DNA from: Macrostomum hystrix
Taxonomy: Eukaryota; Platyhelminthes; Macrostomidae
Direction of reading: 5' to 3'
Assembly: GCA_950097015.1 (NCBI GenBank)
Contig: CATNEN010000038.1
Coordinates: 31,148,501-31,212,500, forward strand
Length of the DNA stretch: 64,000 nt
The first letter of the stretch is position 1. Every line of letters starts with the position of its first letter. Of the stretch, positions 21,901 through 35,000 are shown one piece after another. Below the pieces are notes generated by a model that was not told the DNA's origin, made no database searches, and worked only from the letters and a program-made list of their open reading frames with translations. The position numbers and the translations under genes are program-made.

Positions 21901-24900
21901 CTGCCTTTGCCAGTGCACCAGGCTGCCTTGGCTCTTTTTTGAATCGTCGTCAAACAGGCGAAAAGCGCGCCGCAGACCCGGCGCAGAGATCAGGCCGCCA
22001 GCCATTGCGGAGAGCGGATCCAGCACCGGCAGTGCGGCAGCGAACAACTGCAAGCGATATCGCCGATTTTGCCCAGTGCGCACAGACTGAGCCACGCGGC
22101 CGAAGAGCATCAGAGCCGACTCGCCCTCCGCAGCCAGACCAGGTCCTACTTGAACAGCAATGGCCTGGCCCTCCTCTAGCGTCCAGTGTGGAATGCTGAC
22201 ATTCACTTTCAAGAGATCTACCAGGTTGGCATGAGTGATGCCTGATGCTGACGAGTTGCGAAGCTTCAGAGCCTGCTCTTCGAAATTCGGATTCCTAAGA
22301 GCAACCCGCTTTAGTCCCAGACGCTCTATAGCCACCGGAGGAGTTGCGTCCAGGATGATTCCCGGACTGATGATCGTCTCTGAGGTCCGATTGGCTGCAT
22401 CGAAAGCTCTCACTCGATGGAAGTACTCCTGACCGTGTCGCCAGGAGCCCTCCACAATGGCACTCTGTTGGAAGTCAACGTTTCTCCATTCTAAAACATC
22501 GCAAGCTCCTCTCTCGCGACTCGAAGAAACGCAGGTCTCGTATGAGCGAATGTAGGATTCTCGATCGAAGAAGCCTTGCCAGCTGCTTGATAGTTTCTTA
22601 AAGTCCTTTGAATATCGTGCATTCGTCAAACCTAGAAGTTAAATTGTGCCAAGTATGGTAGAAAAAAAATCCTATCCTTCTGAGGCTTACTAACATGCGA
22701 GCTATTTTTGTGAAAGAAAGAATTTTCAGCATTTTGGTGATTTATTTGCTATAACTTACTCATCTGGTTGTAGGCAACGCCAGCCTGTGGGGATTCCAAG
22801 TCAACTACAAATCCGTCAGACGAAACTGATGTAGTCAATCCGTTCTCATCAACAGCTGTCACCGTGGAAAAGTAGCGACGTCCAGGCCGCAGGTTTAATT
22901 CTTCAAAGCGGTGAGCAGTCTTATTGGAAGACACAACTGTGTCAGCCACGTCGTTCATGCCTGGCTCGCTGCCAAGAGATACGCGGTAAGAAAGAGCGGG
23001 TGCCTCTTTTGAAGTGAAAAACTTGTTCCTCCAACCGATGACAGCTATGTCGGCTCTATTCACGAAATCAGTGTCCCTCCTGCTATTGAGAGTAAGGAGA
23101 TCCTTCACACCAGCGCCGAGCCGTGTGTAAACTGAGGGCGGCTTTGAATTTACCGTTACTCCATGCGAGTGAAAGATAACATAGGTGCTCACGTCAAACC
23201 AGGCGCGCAAAAACACCCTATAGGCCACGTGTTCATTCAGGCGCCTGCTAGCCGTGATGTTCACTGCTGCTTGCGTTCGCAGCCCGACGTCGAGCCAGAC
23301 GCGTTCGTGCGCCGAGTCCAGTAAGCCCCGCGGCTCGTCGAACTCCGCTAGACCGACACTCACCTCGTAGCGAATCGGTGGTCGACCGGTTGTTTTCCGT
23401 ATACGCCACGCTGCCGCAAGCATCGACCGCGTCGGGGTCGTCTTTACACCGAATCTCGGCAGGGTCGCGTTGTTTTTTTCAAAGCTTACAATGTCCAGCA
23501 CTTCAACGTCGTGGTCTACGCTATCCGCCGGCTTGACAGGTCGACAGGCACTCGAGCTGTCGGGCCGACAGACCTGATGCTGAGGCGCGCAGGTGCAGTG
23601 CCCAATACAGGTTGAAGCTCCAGGGCAGCGGCGCTGCAGCCACAGACTCCCAGTGTCGAGTACTGTCAGGGTCGCGTGGACAGGTTGGCTGTACAAACCC
23701 GCCTAAAGTTAGTTTTATAAGCTCCGAGCTGAGTAAAACATTTTGCTCTTCCTCTTTTACGTGTTGATGCAAGCAGGGTGTTTTTACCTTGTTAATTGCC
23801 ACTAAGTGAACGAAGAATGACATGCCAGCTAAGAGGCTCTGTTTCAGCTCGAATGTCGCCGTTTGCAGAGGACCTTCCTGTGCATCCGAAGCTTTAAGAT
23901 TTACAGTATTTACGCTTGGTTCTTCCACAATTTCCGCATAGACATCAGGGACTTGCTGCAGCTGACCGATTTCAGTCGAGTGCTTAACTTCTACTTCCTA
24001 GGATCATAAAACAAAGCGTGGTAGTACTGGATTCTTGTGTATAATTTGCCCGTGCATTTATTGTATTTTAAATAACTAATTCCCACTTTATTAGATTACT
24101 CACTGAGAGCAGCTCTGATCCAAACCATGACGTGCCTATATAAAGACTGTATCTATCAATGTCCGAATGAGGATCTTGAAAGCCGAGCCAGCTAAGGTTG
24201 ACCTCGTTTTGCTTCCAGGATAACCCGTCCTCTATGTGCCAGCCCAGTTTCACAGCGGAGTCGGTGGCAACAGCCAAGTGGCCAGTCACAGGTGGGGAAG
24301 TGTCCACCGCCACAGCCACAGACTGGCGAATGCAGATGCCTGCTCTGTTGCACGAAACCAGGTGCACTGTGTAGTTGCCACCGTCTTTCAGGTCCAAATC
24401 GTGAAATGTGAAGTTGGTTAGCAGACCGGGAATCTAAATGCGGTGGGCGTTTTTACCATTGTTAATGGAAAACCTAAAAATACTGGAAGAACCTGGCTAA
24501 CCTTTACTGGCTCAAAAGTAATTCTTCCAGTGGCATGATAGGACATGGAGATCCAGTGATTCTTTATGCTGCTCTCACTGTCGGAGACGTTCCACATCAC
24601 CGTCACTACGTCGTCTAGAATGAGCCAGTCTGGCTCCAGCTGGCCAAACACGTTGCTGACTTCCAAGGCGGCGTCAATCTCTGGTGGCGAATCATCAATT
24701 AAGAATGCACTCGATTCGCTTAGTGTTGAAAGTCCTAAATTTTTTTAGAATGGCTTTAACTTTCATTATCGCCTTGCCTACTGTCATGTTTTAATAACCA
24801 GATTATAACGGCGTTTACCTGCATTATTAACTGTCTCAACCAACACTTTCAGCCATGTCTGCTCCGGTAGCTGCAGTCGGCAGCTGAGAAAGTCAGTCTC

Positions 24901-27900
24901 GGCCATGGCAGTCCAATTAATTTTGTCGGGCGACGAGGCGTTTAAGCTTGCAATGCCCCACCGGTAAAACGCTATACCCGATTCAGGGTCACTGAACCCG
25001 TACAGGGAAAATTCGAACACCTCACTGTAAAGTGCAGTGATATTCAGTTGGTGACTTACACGAAGCCCAAAGTTGTAGTTAATACTAGTCTTACAGAACA
25101 TTTAAACGGACAAATTAAACATTCAACATAGCTTGCTGTACCTCGGAGGCAGAAACTCTTTGTGATCATCAGAGGAACCAACTAAAACTGTGCCAGCCAA
25201 CGGTGGTGTCACATCTATAATGACACCGTCGGAGGACACTTCGGAGCAAAGATCTGCAGCATTGCAGCCGCGGACAGTAAGGAAGTATCGTTGACCCGTC
25301 TGGAGGTCCAAGTGGTCGATGCTGAAGTCTGTTTTTGGAGAAAATGCAATAATTTTGTTATAAGTCGGGCTAAACGTGATAAATTAAGGCAGAAACGAAT
25401 TTATGAAATCTGAGCTTCAAGCTAGATTTTAGCTCAGTTGTTAGATCTTCGTCAGAGTAATATCAGAGCAATATCAGAGTAATAGACCTTTTATTAGTTT
25501 ACTACTTAAGTAGTACTTGGTTCGAATCTCAGCCAAAGCGAAAAATCGTGTCCTTTAATAATACACTTAATTCCAGATGCTTTTTGAACAATTAGTACCG
25601 GCATCAGCTCGGGGTCGAAGTTTAGGTGGGTGTTGTGGCCCCCAGTCTATGGAGTGAACAGCCGTACGCAGACTTAATAGCTTTAAAAAAGTTCCATCTT
25701 TTTTTCTGTAAGAATGTTCAAAAAATTATTTCTTATAATGTTTTCTTATAACCGATTGCACCGGCCCCAACTGGGCTAGATGTGCAACCGATAGCACAGC
25801 CGCAGCTACTTCGCCGCGAATCTAAAGGCTGCTGTTCAGTCCATGGACTAAGGGGGTGCCGCACCCACCCCCAATTACACCAGCTGATGCTGGTAGCCAT
25901 TGAACAACTGGGTGAACTGAAGCGATGCAGATCGTAAAGTGTCTTGCTAAAGGACACATTGTTTTATTTAAGTCGGGAAACGAACCCCCGACTTTCAAGT
26001 CCTGAGTCCGACGCTCTAACCCGTTGGGTAACGACGCCAATATATATTCTCAAAAAATCTAATAAATTATACAAAGGTGCGTACTTTTTATCTACGAGAA
26101 TGTCAATACTTGAGTTTAATTCTATTTCGGACTAACACAGTACAGTCTGGTCTGCATGCATGGACTCACTTTGACGCGCCCCAACTTGCAGAAATGGCAT
26201 CAAATCCTGGCATTGTCGGCAGGAGCCTACAGCGACCCAGAAGTCAGTCACGGGACTATGAGGATCGTGAAAGTCGCTCCAGCTGGCGGCCAGGCCTCCA
26301 TCGACACTGAATCGATAGTTGCAGTCCCATGCGCCGAGTTCCACAGCTCTAGCCGGGTCCAAGTCCAGCACCTCGCCGCCAAGCGGGGGGCTTCGATCCA
26401 CCAGAATCGGCGCCGAATGATCATCAGAGATGAGGCCGGCAAAGTTTTCCGCTCGCAGCAGCACCCAGTAGTGATGTCCGTCGCGCAGCGATAATAGTTC
26501 CTCGGAGCTCCAGAAGTGGCACGCGTCCGGTGACTCGACAAAAGGCACAGCGTCCGGACGATCGGGCGAGGAGCCCAGCGCTACCCAATAGCGTCGAACC
26601 CCGGCAACGTCATCAATGAATCTGCCATTCCAGCACACCTCTTGGCCAATGTTGTGAGCGGAGATAGATCGATGCCGACCTCCGAATGTGATCAGGGCGC
26701 TGGGATTAACTCTGGGTGGGTGCAGGACAACCCGGAATGAGCGCGGCTGAGAGAAAACTACTCGACCAATGAAATCGGTTCCTGCAGGTGGAATCGGGTC
26801 AACTTTAGAAGTCCTTTCTCCAATAATGTACGAGCTATGCGGATGCTTGTGGAACTGTTATAGAACGCGATTTAACGTCAAACTTACATTTAGTTTGATG
26901 AAATGGAATCAATATTCAAATGGAATCAAATGGAATATGGGTTCGTCATACAGAGGTTTATACAGAGCAACATTAGCTGTCCTCGTCACCAGGGACTTTA
27001 ACAAAAACTGTTGAAAATCTCGATGATGCTGACCTGGACGGCTTTGAAAGTTAGCCCATCATAAAAAGTGGAAAATTTTTATCCATATGATGGACTTTCG
27101 CGAAAATCGGTCATTCGGTTTTTGGGCTATATTGGAGTTTTCAGTGGGTTTTTGAAATACGATCCTGTTCTTTCTCCAGTGAGAAAAATCTCGTAGTACT
27201 TGTACTGTTAAAAAAAATAAATTACGAGCTAATTATAGCTTCAATATTCAGAGGTCAATTCGATGTGCTTGAAGTGATATTCGAAGCGAAACATTTCTGT
27301 TCCAAAAGCCATTTATTCGTAAAATCCAAAAGATCGGTAAAAAGGACTTACCTTTCACAGACACGAAGTACATGTGTCCTTCTTGCAGTTTGCCAGCGAG
27401 TCCAGTCAGTTGGACATTTTGAACGTCGCCGACGCTGCTCCAGCTGATGACGTCGCAACCGGATGCAAAGGAGCCGAGGCAGTAGGCGTAATCGCTGATC
27501 TCGGTCACGTGGGGCAGATCCCCCCAGGACTGTCCGTTTGTCGCGAAGCCGGACCATTCGATTAGAATATCTGACAGTGAAGTCTATGAAATGAAGTGGA
27601 GTTGTGATAATTTGTATAGCTTACGATTGAAATGTAAGTTTCAGTTGGTATTTCTAGACTATTGTCATTTTTTACCTACTATGCCTAGAAATTTATACAT
27701 TTGTAAGGGCTTCTAGCCTATTTGTGAGAGCGTCGGACTCACAATTTGAAGGTCAGTGGTTCGATTTCCGACTTCACTGGAACAATTTATATCCTTTAGC
27801 AAGACACTTAACCATGCATTGCTTCAGTTCACCCAGCTGTTGACTTGGTACCAGCATCAGCTAGGGTAATTGAGGGTGGGTGTGGCGTCCGTCAAGTCCA

Positions 27901-30900
27901 TGGACTGAACAGCCGTACGCAGCCTTCATATCTAGACCAGCTGCGGCTGTGCTGTCGGCTGCACATCTCAGTTGGGCCCACGTATAGTCAATTATTATTA
28001 TTACTATTATAATTATGCCTTGCACTATTGGGCAAGATGTGCTGTACGCGCTGCCTGTGGTAGAGAAGCTTTCTGCTTAAGGAGACAAATTTATTTCCTT
28101 TGGCTGAGATTCGAACTCCAGACCTCTCGCTCAGAAGCCCAAGGATCTAACCGCTAGTCTAAAAGCTTTTTAATGACTATGGTATTCAGGGTTTTCAATG
28201 TGTCCCGCACCACCATCTGATCCTCATAACGACCGTTGAGGGCGATTCGACCTTGCCCAGCAGCTTCTCCCAGCACCGTCACTCCGTCGGTGCACTCAGA
28301 GAACTCGGGCAGTAGCTGTGTGAACTTCTCGAATTGCAGCAGGGTCTCATTGACGTGAATGCACAGGTGATATCGGCGGCCCAGCTGCAAGCGCAGGTCC
28401 TGTGGCACGTTCACGAATTCGTCGTTTGTAAATCCGCCAGCGACTGCGTCAGCGTGGCTGCCCGGACTTTGAGGCGGCTCCAGAAGGACTCTATCATAGT
28501 AGCCTGAGCCTCCGGTTCCTCCGGCGCTGGCCAAGAGGGCCCACTCGTATCGCTGGCAGAGACAGGGTTGGGAGATGATGACTAGCCTTCAACTCTAAAC
28601 TCTAATTACTTCCCCCTTCTCTCTGTGTTTGTTTACGCTCTTGTTGTACTTTCTTCTCCTTCTCTCTATCAGTTGAACTTCTTAGTTAGCCCTCACTTCT
28701 CTTTGCTCTCCCTCATCTCTGATTGGCTAGCTGCTCGTCTCTCTTTCCTCACACTCTCCTTTTCAGTTCTTACCCTCTGGCCCGTCCCTACTCGTGTTAT
28801 CCTTCTGCCCCCTCCTTACGAGCTTATATCTTGGCTAAAATATTTGATTATTGGCCTAGAGGCTTCGGCCAGCCATTTTCGGTTCATTCAGTGCCGTATT
28901 GACAGGCTCTTTCTGCTAAAACAATTTTTTAGAACTCGCTGCAATTCAAAAATTCATCGCTTATGCATACGCCTCAGTCGACTCACCGTATATCGCAGTT
29001 CAGGCCACACCGCGGCAAGCTGTGCACTAGCATTGACGTAGTCTACATCCTGTAAGGTCCACGATTCGTGCTTGCCCAGTGACACAGGCCCCAAAGCATC
29101 CATCAATATGGGATCGTTGATTAGCTTGGGATCGTAGGCGCTACAGTCTCTAAGTTGGCGCCTGTCAACCACAGCTAGGCCGGCCCTATTGAGGCACTTC
29201 ACAGCAAAGTGTAGACATTTTGTGGAACGCAGCGGCCATGACAGTTTTATAGAGATTGTCTGCACAAAATGTTAATTAAGTGTTGAAAAATCGATTAATC
29301 AGAAATCGCTCTTGTGCATCCGCATCGAGTTACCTTAAATCCAGTGCCACCTGGTTCGAAATCTAAATCAGTCCAGTTTAAAATGTTTGCGCCGTTGTGC
29401 TGCAATGACCACTGGTAATGACTGATAGCGTCGCTTACTGGCTTCGGCCATTGTTTGAAGTCCTCAATGGTGAGGTTCACCTGTATAAGTAGTTTATTAT
29501 GTATTTCAGGACAGAATGAATTAGTAGGACTAACTAGATCTTAATTACGCACCGTCTGATTGTCGGAAGCGAGATTAACGCGCCAGTTGCTCGGTCTCGG
29601 TGCCGTGTGCAGCACAACAAATTCAGGTGTAGCCTCCGCTTGTGAGCACACTCTGTCGCTGCACAGCTTCACTAGTGATCTATAGGTGCTGCCATCAATC
29701 AAATGCAAATTAGTGAGAATGATGCTTTCATTTGTGAAGGCCACACGTTTGAAGCTTTCGATGGTTCTCCAGTCTGCAACTTTTTTGAGTCAATAAGCGA
29801 GTCAAAACTCAAATAGAAAAATGTATATTGTACCAGTCGTACAACGTCAACTTCATACTGTCTGTTAATTTCATCTGTAGAGACCAATAAGCTGTGTGAA
29901 ACAGCACATCAAGTGGAGACTCTGGCTTCCTCCACCTCACACTCAGCGTGGATATCGAGCTTTGAAAGTCCCGTCCTTGACCTGGTTTTGTCCCGTTGGC
30001 AAATGGTGGCAGCAAATTAAGCGGTAGCAAGTTCAGCCTGGCACTGTGGGATTCAACAGTGACACCACTGGAGACAGCCGACACGCTGCCCAACGAGCTT
30101 GTGGCGGTGACTCTGGTGAAGTAGGTCTGCAGGATTTTTTGGGAATCATAAGACACGGCAGTGTCTTCTGCACACGATAGTGCGAGTAATGTACTCGCCA
30201 TATAGAATTGTTTGCCTTGCATGAATGAATTAATAATAAAAATAATTACCAAGTGATTACACTTGTTAAAATTGGGCTAAATTTCTAGCCGACAGCACAG
30301 CCGCAGCTATTGCGCGGCGGATCTGAAGGTTGTGTACGACTATTCAGTCCATGGACTGGTGGAACGCACCACCCAACCTAAATTACCCAAGCTGATGCTG
30401 GTGCCCATTTAACAGCTGGGTAAAGTGAATCAATACAGGTTTAAGTGTCTTGCTAAAGGACACAAAGTGTTTTGTAGACTCGCGAATCGAACCCCCGTTT
30501 TGAAATGAATGAAAGGGAGGTGATGAATGTCGCGCACCTTAAGCACATCCAATTTGAGTCCATAGAATTGATATCGTCTCTGCTCTCGTGGCAGTGATGC
30601 ACTTGCTGCAATGATACCGCCCTGTTCATTAAGTACGAACACTTGAAAGCTGTCGGCGTATTGAAAGCCAAACCACCGAGACCTCAGCGAGTCGTCCCTC
30701 AGTTGGTAGCGAATGTCGTGTGGAACCTGCACATATAAGAGGCGAAGTATGAATCGCAATCATTCAGTAACAATAAGCTTAAACATCTCATCGAAATAAT
30801 CTAGCGTGGAAATGTGACTGTCTCACTCCAAACATGCTCTCCGGATCAACGACTGGGTCTTCATCAGCCACAATGCCTCCAGTTGGCAATCGGTTTGTGT

Positions 30901-32055
30901 GCGTTATCGGCTCAGCAAAGACTGTGGTACTCAGGCGGGCTCCATTAGTGCCGCGAACTGAGACATAATAGGTGTGCCCTCCAATCAGATACCAGTCCAG
31001 ACCTCGCAGCGGCAGTGCAGCGCAGGTGATGGCTGAGGCATCGGTATGGTTGCATTCAGGTGTCGATGCTGCAGCTGGTCTGTATGCCACAATGTCAGCT
31101 GAATTGTCGCGACTTCCTGGAGTGCAATTGAAAGCTAAGTATATCGTATCGCATAGTGTCTAAAGCGAATAGTTTAATTACTATTTGTGGCTACCAAGTT
31201 TAAACAGAGAGTGGAAGTTTTGTGTTAAGCCCTTTAGGTCGATTCGCAACCTATGCACTTTTGGATTTAGGAGGCCGCCACACTGATCCCGATTTCTATC
31301 TCAGCTGCGAACTAAAGCAGTGGGACAGTTGTCGGTTTCAAGGACACAAATGAGTTCTACTTGAGTTCTATGAGATTTGAGCTCCTAACCTCTTAGTCAA
31401 GCGTTCGAAGCTTTGACCATTGGGCAACAAGCTCCGTTGTTAAAAACGTCTATCAGTAGGGCTTACAGTAGAAGGACCATTTTTCAAATACCACAATTTA
31501 GTTAAATTAGTTTTTTCTGTATCTTCTAAAATACGAGTGTTATATTAAAGATAATATAATATTTAATTTTGCAACAAAAACTCGCACCAACTCCAATCTC
31601 GAACGCCAAGCTGTCGGATTCTGGATCTCGAAAGTCACCCTCGCTCCATGCGATCAGCAGAAGCTGACCGTCTGTGCGAGCCCGTAGGCGGCCCGAAAAT
31701 CTCGGCGGGCTGGTGTCCACGGTGACTGGACCGAGAGTCTGAAATTAAAGGATTTGGTACCGGTTTCACAATGTCCACTGCGCATGGTGATGTATTTTAG
31801 TCATTATCTGAGCAAATCTGAGCAATATATGAGCCTCACTAAACTGTCGGTCAGTCCTGCCCGATTCACAGCCGTGACTGTCACAAACAGCCTTCGCCCA
31901 TCCTCCAATGGTAGGTTTCTTAGTGACTCACTCGAGCGCTTAGTGATAAACGGGCCCGCTAGTGTTGCCGCCTCACTACTCGGGCCGTCGGTGAGTACGA
32001 TGGAGCTGTGTCGAATCCCAGACACTGAGTCTGCAGCTTCCCAGGTCAGGTCAAG
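18991..32055 (-). CDS. FN3-like module array exons
   Basis: Exons, 5' to 3': 31840-32055, 31582-31738, 30827-31116, 30538-30726, 29859-30126, 29553-29773, 29334-29480, 28987-29259, about 28170-28552, 27352-27570, 26170-26781, 25142-25328, 24819-25054, 24502-24734, 24104-24433, 23788-23997, 22760-23702, 21355-22631, 20564-20797, 19491-19879, 18991-19259. Most edges carry clean GT-AG signals. Examples of module cores are LYGFSDPESGIAFYRWGI, WLGFQDPHSDIDRYSLYIG and WDLLDLESGIGSVHWAIG. The 22760-23702 exon also has a Cys-rich insert (CPGASTCIGHCTC). Exon 23788-23997 joins it to rebuild NKAGLYS, confirming the intron. Confidence 0.75.
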
Positions 32056-35000
32056 CTGCATGTTAAAGGTAATTGGGTGCTAATTAGTCTAAAGATCGAA
32101 AACTTAAACTCATACTTAGCGTAACATACGTATGTAGCTACTCATTGTAGAAAAAATCAGTAGAAATGTTTGTCGTGCAGTGTACGACTTTTTGGGCTAC
32201 CTTCTTCAAGGAGCAGTGAGTGTAGTACACTACCTGAAGATTAGCAATGAGCAATTCAGAGAAGCCTGCGTGAGTATGTGTCTGTGTACAGTATATATTT
32301 GCCTATAAGTACGAGCGTAAGGGCGTACGAGCGTACGAAAGCATTCCGTACGAGTCTGCGGAATGGCCAGAATTGCCTCCTCGCTGGCTGCGGGTCTACT
32401 GTCACCAAGTGATGTGCCAGTACCCACACCCCTTAAGCGAAAATTATAACGTAGCTAAAAAACTGTCAAGAAGCAAATAACGATACTATTGATAACACAC
32501 CACTTCAGCATATTTAATCTGACTGCTCTAACTTTCGTGGCTCAATGCACAACCAATGCAATGCATGACAGGAGTTTTTAGTGCAAAAAATTGTCTAATC
32601 GTGTCACTGAAATCGCAACAGGGACTTTGAATCTGTTCTCAGCATAATTAGCAGATCCTTGCGCTGAAAAAACTTAACGGCTCAAACTGTGACAGCCCCT
32701 GGACGCTCTGGATTCTTATCTTAAAATTGCACTCCATTATACAGTTCTGTAGAAAGTCGAAGCGTCAGAAATAGTCTGAAAACGTGGTTTCCACAGCCAA
32801 AACTCTAATGCCAGCTATGCCGATCCCTCCACAACTCACTGAGTTGTCTGACACCAAGTAGAACGCAGTCCCGGCTGGTCCAATATCTTCGCAATCTGCG
32901 TCTTCGTAGGTCTGAATTACAGACAGGTTGAACTTGCTCAGATCGAAGGCCAGCAGGTTGCTGTCTGGCGTCAGTGTTGCCCGGGCTCTGTTGATGTTCA
33001 TCACAAAGTTGGCGACCCTTGCTTGCACTTTGAATTCATCGGTCACACAGGCCTCAGAAGTTCGATGCCCATAATATCAAAGTATTCTAGTATGCCAATA
33101 AAGTTCAAAGTATCCCAGCCCATGGAGCTCTGAATCTAGAAACTGGAGACACAACTCCCCGCCAAACCCCCATTTTCCGAACCAGTATGGGCTGACTGGC
33201 TGTCCTTAAAATACACTGGGCAGATAGGAAATCCAGTTTCTAGATTCAGGGCTCCATACCCCAGCTCTAAAAATCAAACCTGCAGGTGGCATTGTCGTTG
33301 CGTAGTGCGCGACGTCGTCCATTCCCGGTCAGGTACCAAAGTTCGTTAGTTTTTGCGTCCAATAGAAGACCCGGTCGCACCCGGAGACTAGCAATGCCGA
33401 GCTGCCCAATGCTAGGCTTCTTGTCTGTGACAAGAACACCGTCTGAACAGACTGCAGCCGAGGGTTCCATTGCGTTGTTGTAGGCGACCACGGTGAAATA
33501 GTAGCGCCCAGTCCCAGGGGCCTCCCAGCTGGCTTCGAGGTCTTTTGTCTCCAGCCTGAGCTGTGCCTCTGCCTGGCAGGTGGTACTGAAGCCGTACCTG
33601 AACATCCGGATGCCACTCTCGGGGTCAAAGAATCCGCTCCAATGCGCTCGGAGTAGACGGTCATTTTGGAAGTCGACTTCCTCGTCGGATTCGGGCGGGC
33701 CATCAAACGCGTGACCCGGATGCGGTGCGGACAAGTCGATGCTGATCTTCACGATGCTGCTGATAGTCAGCAGGGCGCTATTGGTGACAGTGAGCTTGAC
33801 AAACAAGTCATGATTGTGCTCCGAATTGGCGCTCGTGTTGGGCGAGGCGGAAAAGAATGCGTTAAAGCAGCCAGTGACAGCAGTGCAATAGCACATTTCC
33901 GGTCGAATCGATGCATTTGTGCAGCTCTAAAAATGGATTTCGGCATTGCTGTCTGTCATAAAATGCTATATAATATTTTCACTTGAACAAATAGTTTTGA
34001 TTGAAAGGTTTTTACCTCTCGGCTATCAAAGTTTTGTCTTCCCACGTACTGGGAGTGAAGCAGAACTACGGGATCGGTGTAGTTGTCAAAGATCTCCCAT
34101 TTTATTGTGTACAAACCACTGTGCGTGTCTGACGATGTCCACTGCGCTCTGTAATGATTGAGCCTCCCGATTGACTCATAGCAGAAGTGCTTGAAAAAAG
34201 AGCTAGAGAAACAGTGAGACAGACCTGAGACTGTGCAAATCACGACTGTGATGCACCACAAGTCCATCGACTCCTCGGTTGACCAAGCTTAAGCGGCCCA
34301 GCTCGGCCGGTGTGGAGTCGAAGTGCACAACAAAACTGTTCACCTGGCTGCTGCCCATCACATCTTGGGCGCGCACCCACAGTTTCGCCGACTCACCGTC
34401 GCGCCAGTCGATTCGAAAGTTCTGCACCTGCGCGTGAATGTCAGCGATCGGTAGCCACCTCTCTGTATCGGGGCTTAGTAGACTTCGTCCGCCATTGGAA
34501 TCGACACCGTACTGAACCGAAAAGTGAACAATACTGTGGACATTGTCAATCGCGTGAACACTACGTGGTCCAGTTGTCTGGTCGTAGCCTCTATTATACA
34601 GCTCCGGCAACTGTATGATTGGAAAAAGGAAGCCGTTTCTCGAATGCAGTTCGTTGATAAAGTTGTCTGTCCAGCGAAAGATGACATTGTCAAAACGATT
34701 CTGCAGCCACCAGTGATTGTCGTTGAATATGCTGTTGTCAACTCTCAGTGGATATCGGGCGTCACGAATGCTAACGGTCGAAGCGTTGTCGTAGATGAAG
34801 AAGCGCCTGGCACGCTGAATGTTTTTAATTTCGTTTTTCACAGCGTCTCGCACTGTTATTATTACAGAATAGACTGCAGGCGTATCTGGTGGCAGGTCAA
34901 ACTGGCAAGAGAAGATAAAAGTGCTGAATAGCCATATGATGATATTCCAATAAACCCTTACTGATAACAATTCTCACAGTGACACTGTACTGCCGGTTCC

